A stretch of 32,595 nt of DNA from positions 1 through 32,595 of the forward strand of contig JAJFTZ010000066.1 of the NCBI GenBank assembly GCA_021372675.1, read 5' to 3'. Shown one piece after another: positions 15,401 through 23,800 of this stretch. The translations under genes and the position numbers were made by a program. This stretch comes from Eubacteriales bacterium. GTDB taxonomy: Bacteria; Bacillota; Clostridia; Christensenellales; CAG-138. Below the pieces are notes generated by a model. It saw only the letters and a program-made list of their open reading frames with translations, had not been told where the DNA came from and ran no database searches. The first letter of the stretch is position 1; every line of letters starts with the position of its first letter.

Positions 15401-16665
15401 AGCTCGTCGCCTCGCGCGAGGAGATCGACCGCTTGGTGAAGGGCTGTACGGGCGTGAAGCGCACCACGGGCCAGCACCCCGGCGGCATCGTGATCGTGCC
15501 CGAGGAGCGCGATATCATGGAGTTCACGCCCATCCAATACCCGGCGGACAACAAAGAAAAAAACATCATCACCACGCATTTCGATTTTCATGCCATGGAC
15601 GATAAGCTCGTAAAGCTCGATATCCTCGGGCACGACGACCCCACGGCTTTAAGGATGCTGCAGGACCTTACGGGCATCGACCCCAAGACCATACCGCTCG
15701 ACGATCCAAACGTGATGCGTCTTTTTTCCTCGGACGAGCCCCTGGGCGTTTCCCTTTCCGAACTCAAATTGGATGTGGGAAGCCTCGCCGTGCCGGAGTT
15801 CGGCACGGTGTTCGTGCGCGAAAAAATACTGATGATGACGCGCCCCACCACCATGGAGGAGCTTGTGCGAATATCGGGCCTTTCCCACGGCACCAACGTG
15901 TGGCTCGGCAACGCGCAGGAGCTTGTGGAGCAGGGCGTCGGCACGCTTTCGCAGGTTATCTGCACGCGCGACGACATCATGACCTACCTCATACGCTCCG
16001 GGCTCGACCCCTCCACCTCGTTCAAGATCATGGAGAGCGTACGCAAGGGCAACGGGCTTTCCGAGGAGATGGAAAGCGCCATGCGGAACATTTCCGTGCC
16101 GGATTGGTTCATCGGCTCCTGCAAGAAGATCAAATACCTGTTCCCGCGCGCGCACGCTGCCGCGTACGTTATGATGTCGCTGCGCGTGGCGTACTTCAAG
16201 GTGTATTACCCGCTCGAGTTTTACGCCACCTATTTCACCGTGCGCGCGGACGCATTCGATATCGCCTACGCCTCGGGCGGCGCGGAGGCGGTGTTAAAGC
16301 GCATCAAGGACATGCGGAAAAACGAAAGCGACCTCGAGCAAAAGCAGCAGGATCTCATCACCATCCTCGAGGTGGTGTACGAGATGAACCTAAGGGGTAT
16401 CGAGCTGCTCGGCGTGGACATGTACAAATCCGCCGCCAAGGAATTTAAAATCGAAAACGGCGCGCTCCGCCCGCCCTTCCTCGCCGTGGCGGGCGTGGGC
16501 GAAAACGCGGCGGAATCCATCGCCAACGCGCAAAACGGCCAGGCTTACGCCTCGATCGAGGAGTTCCGCATGCGCACGCGCGCCAACAGCGCCGTCGTAA
16601 AGACGCTATGCGAGGTGGGCTGCTTGAAGGATTTGCCGGAAACGAACCAGTTGAGCCTGTTTTGA
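12433..16665 (+). CDS. polC: DNA polymerase III PolC with degenerate exonuclease domain
   Basis: This is the 1410-residue PolC replicative polymerase of low-GC-type Gram-positives. Domains in order: N-terminal region (1-200), OB fold (about 210-300), PHP domain beginning at about 312 and interrupted by the exonuclease-sized insert (about 393-560), then palm, fingers and C-terminal region. PHP metal residues are kept (H315, H317, D324, H349, E379, D708, H710). The palm has GSRGSVGSSFVATM, a zinc knuckle C883/C886/C909/C912, and catalytic D938 and D940 in PDIDLNFSGE. The C-terminal QLSLF is the clamp-binding motif. The odd point is the insert: Exo I, normally FDVETTG, reads ISCLAARG (398-405). 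The Exo II and Exo III aspartates and the catalytic histidine are also replaced. A G8 run at 13122-13129 stays in frame. Confidence 0.96.
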   Translation: MDQRIEELFMQNGADGAELADIRLHKKEKRLEAAVRLKRPLAPAARESIRAGVERLMGDCAVELRFELPQASNGILESPELMAERYMKDWCDFDPFVRPALTGSRWEYNGEAFLVRIPAILAGKFCTEPEIKAFCAHLEDKYGLSPVFRVVGDTELAPPQSASAEEIIREETKKASASDPKKKTGARSSGILGNPIRMDKIMKQSELDETAGTVTLQGEIISLELRPTKTGGGIINAAVTDLTGTTLVKLFFKQGQEKLFSQIEAVQKDGDYLVVHGPYRLDQFLGRMCVFPDALARVKKPRREDGSKEKRVELHLHTQMSSMDGLVKPEDAVNTAARFGHKAVAITDHGVVQAFPAAVSAAEKLKKSGKDVKVVLGLEGYLVPDCTLIPFAKEYVAISCLAARGVSRAHVFEIAAVRFNKEGAKEKLRLFADPAVPVEQKLLARAGVTQAQLSEAGSLKDALSALAAFCGGRTKVLFDGDKLKLLCSYADDHGVKFDKLYVDMGLTAHYLHRENGDVTHSSAAKALGEECAPEAQRSASESAEALCRVSNALIKKLEEKGVNSLPLCDCDPPAHVKGQRSSYHIILLAKNHEGLMNLYRLVSYAHLEHLKKVPQIPRSLLNLHRGGIIVGSACEAGEVFRAVLDEKDEAGLEAVASFYDYLEIQPVGNNEFLLRDGKVKDVEGLRDLNRRILALGDKLEKPVVATGDVHFLDPQDAIFRAIIMHARDFKDAEQQAPLYFKTTEEMLEEFSYLGEERALEVVVNNPNAIAESCERMKPFLDEKRTYAPTFPGANDELESMAMKRAHEVYGDTLPAAVQKRLDKELKSIIGNGYASLYLMAQRLVRKSLEDGYLVGSRGSVGSSFVATMAGITEVNPLGPHYVCPNCRHSEFDVDRDKYACGVDMPDKSCPECGTPYQKLGYDIPFEVFLGFKGDKTPDIDLNFSGEYQPVAHKFTEVMFGAGHAFRAGTISGLQDKTVYGYVKSYCDENKLVASREEIDRLVKGCTGVKRTTGQHPGGIVIVPEERDIMEFTPIQYPADNKEKNIITTHFDFHAMDDKLVKLDILGHDDPTALRMLQDLTGIDPKTIPLDDPNVMRLFSSDEPLGVSLSELKLDVGSLAVPEFGTVFVREKILMMTRPTTMEELVRISGLSHGTNVWLGNAQELVEQGVGTLSQVICTRDDIMTYLIRSGLDPSTSFKIMESVRKGNGLSEEMESAMRNISVPDWFIGSCKKIKYLFPRAHAAAYVMMSLRVAYFKVYYPLEFYATYFTVRADAFDIAYASGGAEAVLKRIKDMRKNESDLEQKQQDLITILEVVYEMNLRGIELLGVDMYKSAAKEFKIENGALRPPFLAVAGVGENAAESIANAQNGQAYASIEEFRMRTRANSAVVKTLCEVGCLKDLPETNQLSLF

Positions 16666-16676
16666 GGGAGCGGCGT

Positions 16677-17540
16677 ATGAACCGTATCAAGACGCGAATA
16701 AACAGGGAAACGAACTACGTTTATCACATGCTTTCTGTGGCCAAATGCGGCTACGACAACGCCTACGGCGAAAAGCACCGTGCTTTGCACGACGCGGCCG
16801 ATCTAAGCGTGCTCAAGGCACGCGAAAGCCTTATCACCGTGGCGGGCGGCGAGCATAACGGCGTGCTCTATTGGCCCATGGTCGCCATCCCCGCGCGTGG
16901 TGAGCAATGCGCGGACGCCTACTATGCGGAGCTTTGCGGTATTTTTCAAGGGCGCGCGGCGCGGCCGGAGATTTTTCCCTTCGGGCTGTCCGAACGTTAC
17001 GCGGAGCACCGCGAGGCCGTTGTCGAGCTGTCGCGGGTCATGCTTCGCAATTACGGGGTCTATGTGAATCGCGTATGGGAAGGCGCGCAAAGGGAGCTTG
17101 CGCCCTACGCGGCGGAAATAGGGCGGCTGTTTGAAAAGAGCGGCTTCACGGAAAAGGCCGAACGCCTTGTGGGACAGGACTTAGGAACGGATGCTTTCTG
17201 CGCGACGTTTTGCAACGCCATCGCGTCCGGCGCGGAGGGCGTCGATATCGCCGACGATCAGGATGTGTTCGGCATCGACCGCTCCTTCGAGGATGCGTTT
17301 TACTTCATCGCCCACGAATACATCATTTTCCTTTTAAAACGGGCGCTTACAGGCACGGAGGCTTTCCAAAGCATAGGGGCGTGGGCGCGCACCGAGGGCC
17401 TCGCGGAATTCTATTTGAACTGTGCTTTAGGCAAAGGTCACCTTTTTCGCGCGCAGGAGAAATACGCCGCGCATTACCGGCGGCTGTTCGAGGCGAATGG
17501 CGCGCTTTCGGCCCGGGAGCTGTTTTCGGCGGAGATTTGA
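16677..17540 (+). CDS. Hypothetical protein, possible degenerate gluzincin peptidase
   Basis: I do not recognise this 287-residue protein. Its C-terminal half has AHEYIIFLLKRAL (H213-E214) followed about 26 residues later by ARTEGLAEFYLN (E240). Together these resemble the zinc site of gluzincin metallopeptidases, where HExxH is followed by an EGLAEY-like glutamate motif. Here the second histidine is replaced by Phe (HEYIIF), so zinc binding may be lost or altered. The N-terminal half includes GGEHNGVLYWPMVAIP and has no signal peptide or membrane segment. GAGGGAG (16665-16670) precedes ATG 16677, 11 bases after polC. It is one of the genes inserted between polC and rimP. Confidence 0.6.
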   Translation: MNRIKTRINRETNYVYHMLSVAKCGYDNAYGEKHRALHDAADLSVLKARESLITVAGGEHNGVLYWPMVAIPARGEQCADAYYAELCGIFQGRAARPEIFPFGLSERYAEHREAVVELSRVMLRNYGVYVNRVWEGAQRELAPYAAEIGRLFEKSGFTEKAERLVGQDLGTDAFCATFCNAIASGAEGVDIADDQDVFGIDRSFEDAFYFIAHEYIIFLLKRALTGTEAFQSIGAWARTEGLAEFYLNCALGKGHLFRAQEKYAAHYRRLFEANGALSARELFSAEI

Positions 17541-17562
17541 TTTTATATCGGGAGGTTACGCG

Positions 17563-18327
17563 ATGCGGGAACGGGCCCAAATAAATAAAGCCGCATGGGA
17601 ATACCGGGCGTATGAATTTTGGAATCAACAGGCGAGCCCGAGCGAGAAAGCCGCTTACCTGAAAAAGGATCCAAAAGCTCGTTTGCGCTACCATCAAAAA
17701 TATTTTGAAAATATAAGCGGCTTGAAAATAGCCAACCCCTGCGGCTCAAACGGAAGGATCGCCGTGCCGTTGGCCCTGCTCGGCGCGGATGTGACCGTGT
17801 TTGATATCTCGGAGGAAAACAGGCGATATGCGTTGGAGCTTGCGAAGGAAGCGGGCGTAGCCATCCGGTATGTCGTAGGCGACTTTTGCGAGATCGATCC
17901 CGCACGGTTTGGGGATTCGTTCGACATTGTATATGCCGAAGGCGGCGTCCTGCACTATTTCTCCGATTTGGATGCGTTCACGATGGCTCTGCATGTAATT
18001 ACGAAGCGAGGCGGCCAGCTGATCCTCAGCGATTTTCATCCGTTTCGCAAGGTCAATCCGTCGGGCTCGCCGATGATGAGCGTATACCAAATGACGGGCG
18101 GCGACTATTTCGACTCACAAATACACAGCGGGGATGTTGCCTACCAGCGCTTTTTTAGCCCGGAGGAGCAGAAGCTATTCCCCAAATGCTCCTTGCGATA
18201 TTATACGATCGGCGAGATCGTCAGTGCCGTGGCCCGCGCGGGATTCACGATTAGGGAATTTATCGAGCATCCTAATTTCGACGATAAGAAGCTTCCCGGA
18301 GAATTTACGATCGTCGCAAGTAAGTGA
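17563..18327 (+). CDS. Class I SAM-dependent methyltransferase
   Basis: This 254-residue protein has a Rossmann methyltransferase fold. Motif I is replaced by a less glycine-rich loop, IANPCGSNGRIAVPLALLGA (about residues 56-75). An acidic residue ends the second strand in VTVFDISEENRRYA. The later motifs VVGDFCEID, DIVYAEGGVLHYF and the GGQLILSDFHP strand follow in order. The substrate cannot be told; proteins of this type often methylate small molecules. GGGAGG (17550-17555) precedes ATG 17563. Base composition is visibly more AT-rich than the neighbouring core genes, which suggests later arrival. It lies directly after the peptidase-like gene. Confidence 0.8.
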   Translation: MRERAQINKAAWEYRAYEFWNQQASPSEKAAYLKKDPKARLRYHQKYFENISGLKIANPCGSNGRIAVPLALLGADVTVFDISEENRRYALELAKEAGVAIRYVVGDFCEIDPARFGDSFDIVYAEGGVLHYFSDLDAFTMALHVITKRGGQLILSDFHPFRKVNPSGSPMMSVYQMTGGDYFDSQIHSGDVAYQRFFSPEEQKLFPKCSLRYYTIGEIVSAVARAGFTIREFIEHPNFDDKKLPGEFTIVASK

Positions 18328-18362
18328 CGCGAAGCAATTTTGCCGGCGTTTGAGGAGCCGTC

Positions 18363-18521
18363 ATGCGGTTGGAGGCGCGGCAGTTGAGGCTGTGGCTTGA
18401 GGATGTGGAAGTCCCGGAAAAGGAGTTGAACTGTGCGTATCGGGGCGAGCCGGTTCAAGGGCATTTCGTCGGCGTTATCGAATATAGGCGGAATGACGAT
18501 GCCGTTTGCTGGAGAATCTAA
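18363..18521 (+). pseudogene. Internally deleted GNAT acetyltransferase remnant
   Basis: A 52-codon frame with GAGGAG (18350-18355) upstream of ATG 18363. The first 35 or so residues (RLEARQLRLWLEDVEVPEKE, then LNCAYRGEPVQG) resemble the start of a Firmicutes GNAT N-acetyltransferase group. The last 14 (VIEYRRNDDAVCWRI) resemble the usual C-terminal GF-x-EYRR-x-D-x-x-WW-x-I strand of such enzymes. The acetyl-CoA binding middle, about 120 residues, is missing without breaking the frame. It is therefore probably a collapsed gene rather than a functional small protein. The family match is from memory and not tested. Confidence 0.5.
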
Positions 18522-18548
18522 TTTAACCAAACGCTCTAAACATAATGC

Positions 18549-18578
18549 TTGCTTTTTTTCGAACAACTATGGTATAAT
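18549..18578 (+). promoter_or_regulatory. Promoter of the rimP-nusA-infB operon
   Basis: TTGCTT (18549-18554), an 18-base spacer and a perfect TATAAT (18573-18578) preceded by TGG (extended -10). It is about 105 bases before the rimP start. This makes the operon independent of the polC transcript and of the accessory genes before it. Confidence 0.8.
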
Positions 18579-18584
18579 CTCTGC

Positions 18585-18660
18585 GTTGGCGGCTGATTGC
18601 CGGTGTTTTACAGCAAAGAGTGGGCGTAATCCCACTCTTTCGTTTTGAGTAGGAGCTTTA
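18585..18660 (+). promoter_or_regulatory. rimP leader with terminator-like hairpin
   Basis: AAAGAGTGGG (18615-18624) pairs perfectly with CCCACTCTTT (18631-18640), followed by CGTTTT. The hairpin lies between the promoter and rimP. Its sequence matches what I remember of the conserved rimP leader of Firmicutes, proposed as a transcription attenuator for the nusA operon. It would let NusA or RimP levels set read-through. Confidence 0.7.
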
Positions 18661-18681
18661 GGAAACTTCAGGAGGCTTTTT

Positions 18682-19137
18682 TTGCGAACAGTCGAGACCA
18701 TTGACGCGCTTGTGCGCCCCCTCGTCGCCTCCTTGGGCTATGAGCTCGATGAGGTGGAGTTTAAAAAAGAGCAGGGGAATTGGGTGCTCACGCTGTATCT
18801 CGACGGGGAAAACCCCATCACGCTCGGCGATTGCGAAAAGGTGAGCCGGGCCGTGGAACCCATCTTAGACGAGGCGGATCCCATCGAACAGGCGTATTAT
18901 TTAAGCGTTTCTTCCATAGGGCTAGATAGACCCCTTAAAAAGGATAAGGATTTTGCGCGAAACGTGGGGAAGGCGCTCGACGTGCGGCTTTACGCGCCCA
19001 TCGACAAGAAAAAGGAGTATACGGGCACGCTCTTAAGCTTCGACGAGGAGAGCTTCACGCTCAAGCTCAAGGCGGGTGCGGAGCTTAAAATAAAGCGCAA
19101 GGACGCTTCAAGCGTCAAGCCGCATCTTGATTTTTAG
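18682..19137 (+). CDS. rimP: Ribosome maturation factor RimP
   Basis: RimP (YlxS) helps mature the 30S subunit. The 151-residue protein has the N-terminal alpha/beta domain with LGYELDEVEFKKE and the LTLYLDGENPITLGDCEKVSR block. It also has the highly conserved YYLSVSSIGLDRPLKKDKDF motif at about residues 72-91, and a C-terminal SH3-like domain ending in KRKDASSVKPHL. The start codon is TTG at 18682, set by AGGAGG (18670-18675) with a 6-base spacer; no nearby ATG fits. First gene of the operon, behind an attenuator-like leader. Confidence 0.95.
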   Translation: MRTVETIDALVRPLVASLGYELDEVEFKKEQGNWVLTLYLDGENPITLGDCEKVSRAVEPILDEADPIEQAYYLSVSSIGLDRPLKKDKDFARNVGKALDVRLYAPIDKKKEYTGTLLSFDEESFTLKLKAGAELKIKRKDASSVKPHLDF

Positions 19138-19181
19138 GAAATGATAAGCATTTATTTTTTGCCAGCAAGGGAGAGAACAGC

Positions 19182-20276
19182 ATGAATTCCGAATTCATCG
19201 AGGCGCTCAACGCCATAGAAAAGGACAGGAAGATCAGCAAGGACGTGCTCATCGACGCGTTCGAATCCGCGCTCATCGCGGCCTACAAGCGCAACTCCGG
19301 GTCGTCGGGCAACGTGCGCGCGGTGGTCGATCGGGAAACGGGCGAGGTGCAGATCTTCGCGTCCAAAACGGTCGTGGACGAAGTTGAAAACCCGCATGTA
19401 GAGATCGCGCTCGAAAAGGCGCGCGCCATCAACCACCTCTACGAGGTCGGCGACGTGCTCGAGGAGGAAATAAGCCCCAAAAGCTTCGGCCGCATCGCGG
19501 CGCAGACCGCCAAGCAGGTGGTCGTGCAGCGCATACGCGAAGCCGAGCGCGGCGTGATCTTCGACGAGTTCGTGGAAAAGGAAAACGAGGTGCTGACGGC
19601 CATCGTGCAGCGCGCCGAGAAAAACGGCGTGTACGTGGAGCTCGGCCGCACCGACGGGCTTCTCGCCGCAAACGAGACCATACCGGGCGAGGAATACAAT
19701 ACGAGCGACCGCATCAAGGTATATGTGCTCGAGGTCAGGAAAACCAACAAAGGCCCGCAGGTGCTTGTTTCGCGCACGCACCCGGGGCTTGTGAAGCGCC
19801 TGTTCGAGCTGGAGGTGCCGGAAATTCAAACCGGCGTCGTGCAGATCAAATCCATCGCGCGCGAGGCGGGCTTCCGTACCAAGGTGGCCGTGCACTCCAA
19901 CGATTCGCAGGTGGACGCCGTGGGCGCATGCGTGGGCCAAAAGGGCATACGCGTGGAGCGCATCGTGAGCGAGCTGCACAACGAAAAAATCGACATCATC
20001 GAGTGGGACAGCGATTCCGCCGTGTACATCGCCAAGGCGCTGAGCCCGGCGCGCGTCCTTATGGTATATATCAACGAAGAGGAAAAGGCGGCCAAGGTAA
20101 TCGTGCCGGATAACCAGCTTTCGCTCGCCATCGGCAAGGAGGGGCAAAATGTGCGCCTCGCCGCCAAGCTCACCGGCTGGAAGATCGACATAAAGAGCCA
20201 GTCTCAGGCCGAGCAGGAGGTCGAGCTGTACGACCGGGAAGACACCGGGGCCGAACCCGAAAACGGCGAGGAATAA
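19182..20276 (+). CDS. nusA: Transcription termination/antitermination factor NusA
   Basis: NusA binds RNA polymerase and nascent RNA, affecting pausing, termination and antitermination. The 364 residues comprise an N-terminal polymerase-binding domain starting MNSEFIEALNAIEKDRKISK. An S1 domain lies at about 135-200 (VQRAEKNGVYVELGRTDGLL). Two KH domains follow at about 225-345, including GACVGQKGIRVERIVSEL and LAIGKEGQNVRLAAKLTGWK. The C-terminal acidic repeats of proteobacterial NusA are absent, as expected for Firmicutes. AAGGGAG precedes ATG 19182. The rimP-nusA-rnpM-ylxQ-infB order is conserved. Confidence 0.97.
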   Translation: MNSEFIEALNAIEKDRKISKDVLIDAFESALIAAYKRNSGSSGNVRAVVDRETGEVQIFASKTVVDEVENPHVEIALEKARAINHLYEVGDVLEEEISPKSFGRIAAQTAKQVVVQRIREAERGVIFDEFVEKENEVLTAIVQRAEKNGVYVELGRTDGLLAANETIPGEEYNTSDRIKVYVLEVRKTNKGPQVLVSRTHPGLVKRLFELEVPEIQTGVVQIKSIAREAGFRTKVAVHSNDSQVDAVGACVGQKGIRVERIVSELHNEKIDIIEWDSDSAVYIAKALSPARVLMVYINEEEKAAKVIVPDNQLSLAIGKEGQNVRLAAKLTGWKIDIKSQSQAEQEVELYDREDTGAEPENGEE

Positions 20277-20291
20277 GCTGAGGAGCCGCCT

Positions 20292-20564
20292 ATGACGCAA
20301 AAAAAGGTTCCGCTTCGCATGTGCGTCGGATGCAGGCAGATGCGTCCGAAAAAAGAGCTGATGCGGATTGTGCGCACGCCGGAGGGCGAGATAAAGGCCG
20401 ATCGTACGGGCCGCGCGCCCGGACGGGGCGCGTACATCTGCAAGGCGAGCGAATGCCTCGAAAAGGCAAAGAAAATTCGCGCGCTCGAGCGCGCGCTCGA
20501 ACACCCGGTGGAGGAAGCCGTGTTCGAGCGCCTCAAAGAGGAGGTCGCGCTTGCGGACGGATGA
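20292..20564 (+). CDS. rnpM: RNase P modulator RnpM (YlxR, DUF448)
   Basis: This 90-residue YlxR-family protein has the conserved PLRMCVGCRQMRPKKELMRIVR N-terminus in substance and the GRAPGRGAYIC motif at about residues 42-52. The family binds RNA, and in Bacillus YlxR was reported to bind and modulate RNase P. GAGGAG lies just before ATG 20292. The last 14 bases overlap the following L7Ae-family gene, which indicates translational coupling. Confidence 0.93.
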   Translation: MTQKKVPLRMCVGCRQMRPKKELMRIVRTPEGEIKADRTGRAPGRGAYICKASECLEKAKKIRALERALEHPVEEAVFERLKEEVALADG

Positions 20565-20859
20565 AAGGCTCAGAGGCGCGCTTGGTTTCGCCATGCGCTC
20601 CGGAAACCTTCTCGCGGGGGATTTCGCCTGTGAGAACGCCGTAAAAAAAGGGAAAGCAAAGCTTGTGGTGCTCGATGAAAACGCATCCGCAAATACCAAG
20701 GAAAGATACGGGGCGCTTTGCGAAAGGGCCGGGATCCCATGCGTGCTCATGCAGGGTATGGGAGAGGCGGTCGGCAAGCCGGGCCGCATGATCGCGGCGG
20801 TGACGGACGCTTCTTTTGCACGGATGGTCTACGCAAAAATGCACGGGGGTAATGATTGA
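20551..20859 (+). CDS. ylxQ: L7Ae/YlxQ family RNA-binding protein
   Basis: This 102-residue protein of the L7Ae/L30e/Gadd45 fold is expected to bind kink-turn RNA. Signature parts are LGFAMRSGNLLAGDFACENAVKKGKAKLV and the late VGKPGRMIAAVTDASFA segment. The start is TTG at 20551, placed 6 bases after AGAGGAGG; that spacing and the match of residues 1-15 to the family make it the best choice. It overlaps rnpM and its stop abuts the infB ATG, so rnpM-ylxQ-infB are tightly coupled. Confidence 0.9.
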   Translation: MRTDERLRGALGFAMRSGNLLAGDFACENAVKKGKAKLVVLDENASANTKERYGALCERAGIPCVLMQGMGEAVGKPGRMIAAVTDASFARMVYAKMHGGND

Positions 20860-23800
20860 ATGGCAAAGGTCAAGGTGAACGATTTCGCAAAGGAGCTCGA
20901 GGCGCAGGCCGCGGAGCTTTTTGAGCGTATAAAGAAAACCCAGGGCGAGGTTTCGGACGCGCTTCAAAGCGTGCGCCGCGCCGAGGGTAAACTCAAGGAA
21001 AAGGAGGAGGCCGAGCGCAAGGAGCGCGTCGAGCGCGAGCGCAAGGAGCGCTTGATGGAGCTTCTCGCCTCCGAAAACGACCTCGCGTTCCACGTAGGCG
21101 CGCCCGACCACGAGGAGCAGGCGCCCCAAAAGGCCGAGGAAAAGCCCGTCAAGGCCGAGGAAAAGGCGGAGACGGAAAAGAAAGCCGCGCCTAAAAAGCC
21201 TGCGAAGAAGGCCGAAGCTTCGGCGTCCGCGGAAAAGGCGGAGCCCGCCGAGCCCGTAAGGGCGGAGGCCGCGGCACCTGCGCAGGAAGCGGTCGAGAAG
21301 CCCGCCGCGCCCGTTGAGAAACCCGCCGCGCCCGCCGAAAAGTCCGCCGCGCCCGCCGAGAAGCCCGCGGCAGCGAAGCCTGAGACGGCCGAAAAGCCCG
21401 CCGCAGGCGGATATCAGGCGCGCCGCATTGAGCAGCCCGCGCAAAACGCGCCGCGCCCGCAAGGCCAGTACGGGCAGGGCGGCTACCAGCAGCGTCCGCA
21501 GGGCCAGTACGGGCAACAGGGCGGCTACCAACAGCGCCCGCAGGGCCAGTACGGGCAGCAGGGCGGATACCAGCAGCGCCCGCAGGGCCAGTATGGGCAA
21601 CAGCAGGCCGGTACCCAGCAGCGGCCGCAAGGCCAGTACGGGCAGCAGGGCGGATACCAGCAGCGCCCGCAGGGGCAGTATGGCCAAAGCTCCGGCTACC
21701 AGCAGCGCCCCCAAGGACAGTACGGTCAACAACAGGGCGGCTACCAACAGCGGCCGCAAGGCCAGTACGGGCAGGGCGGCTATCAGCAGCGCCCGCAGGG
21801 CCAGTACGGGCAACAGGGCGGCTACCAGCAGCGCCCGCAAGGCCAATACGGGCAGGGCGGCTACCAGCAGCGCCCGCAGGGCCAGGGATATCAGCCGCGA
21901 CAGGGCGGCTTTAACCAGGGCGGTTTCGATAAGGACAAGGACGCGAAGCCCGGCTTCGGGCCCCGCCCGCAGGGGGCGCGCCCGCCTTACGGTCAAAACC
22001 GCACGGGCGGCGCCGCGCGCGGCGCCACGGGCGCCATCGCGCCCGTGCAGACCAAGGAGCGCGTGAGCAATTACGACCCCGCGAAGAACACGTACAACCG
22101 CACCCGCGAGGAGGATCGCAGGGTCAAAAACAAAAAGACCATCCTCAAGGAATCCGCTCCGGCTGTGCCGGGCAAAACGGTAAATTGGGACGACGACACG
22201 GTAGGCGGCACCCGCAGGAGCGCGCGGCGCAAGCAGCAGACGCCCATGAGGCGGCCCGAGCCCGTAATCATAGAAAAGGCGGTTATGACAACGGAAACCA
22301 TCACGGTAAAGGATCTGTCCGAAAAAATCGGCAAGCCCGCGGCGGAGATCATCAAAAGGCTCTTCAAAATGGGCATCATGGCTACCATCAACCAGGAGCT
22401 CGATTACGATACCTGCGCGCTCGTGGCGGCGGATTACAACATAGAGCTCGAATACCAGCTCACCAAAACCTTCGAGGACGTTTTGCAGGAAAGCACCGAC
22501 GAATCCGACGAGAAGGAAAACCTCATCGTGCGCCCGCCGGTCGTTACCATCATGGGCCATGTCGATCACGGCAAGACCTCGCTTCTCGACGCGATCAGGA
22601 ATACCGACGTCGCGGAGGGCGAAGCGGGCGGCATCACGCAGCACATCGGTGCGTACACCGTTACGAAGAACGGCCGCCAGATCACCTTTATCGATACGCC
22701 GGGCCATGAGGCGTTCACCGCCATGCGCGCGCGCGGCGCGCAGGTGACGGATATCGTCATCCTCGTGGTGGCCGCGGACGACGGCATCAAGCCGCAGACG
22801 GTCGAGGCCATCAACCACGCCAAGGCGGCGGAGGTGCCCATCGTGGTCGCTATCAACAAGATGGACCGCCCCGGGGCGGACCCGGAGCGCGTGAAGCAGC
22901 AGCTTACCGAGCACGGCCTCGTCGTGGAGGAATGGGGCGGACAGACCATCTGCGTGCCCGTTTCCGCCAAAACCGGAAACAACCTCGACACGCTTCTTGA
23001 AATGGTGCTTTTGCTCGCCGACGTGCAGGAGCTTAAGGCCAACCCCGAGCGCATCGCGCGCGGCACCATCATCGAAGCCGAGCTCGACAAGGGCCGCGGC
23101 CCCGTTGCCACGGTGCTCGTGCAAAACGGCACGCTCAAGATCGGCGATCCCATCGTCGCGGGCACGGCCTACGGCCGCGTGCGCGCCATGATGGACGACA
23201 AGGGCAGGCGCGTCACCTCCGCGGGTCCGAGCCAGCCGGTGGAAGTCCTCGGCTTCTCCGAGGTTCCCGCGGCGGGCGATATCATGAACGTCGCCGAGAT
23301 CGACAAGCTCTCGCGCAACGTCGCCGAGGAGCGCCGCGTGAAGCAAAAGACCGAGCAGCTCAAAAACCTTTCCAAGGTCACGCTGGACGACCTGTTCAGC
23401 CAGATCGAGGAAGGTCAGGTGAAGGACTTGAACATCATCGTCAAGGCCGACGTGCAGGGCAGCGCCGAGGCGGTGAAGGCCGCGCTCGAAAAGCTAAGTA
23501 ACGCCGAGGTGCGCGTGCGCTGCATCCACAGCGGCGTGGGCGCCATCACCGGGTCGGACATCATGTTCGCGTCCGCATCCAACGCCATCATCATTGGCTT
23601 TAACGTGCGGCCGGACGCGCAGGCGCGCGCCACCATGGAGCGCGAAAAGGTGGACGTGCGCTTCTACGACATCATCTACAAGGCCACCGAGGATGTGGAA
23701 CAGGCCATGAAGGGCATGTTTAAGCCCATCTTCAAGGAGGTGGAGCTCGGCCGCGCTTCGGTGAGGAACACCTTCAAGGTGAGCGGCGTGGGCACCATTG

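Noticed and set aside
21454..21894. CRISPR-like array
   Set aside because: The repeats are tandem, in frame with infB and have no spacers.
20533..23346. Minus-strand open frame of 937 codons across infB
   Set aside because: It is antisense to a clearly conserved gene, has leucine-rich low complexity mirroring the infB repeats, and has no ribosome binding site. GC-rich codon bias opens such frames.
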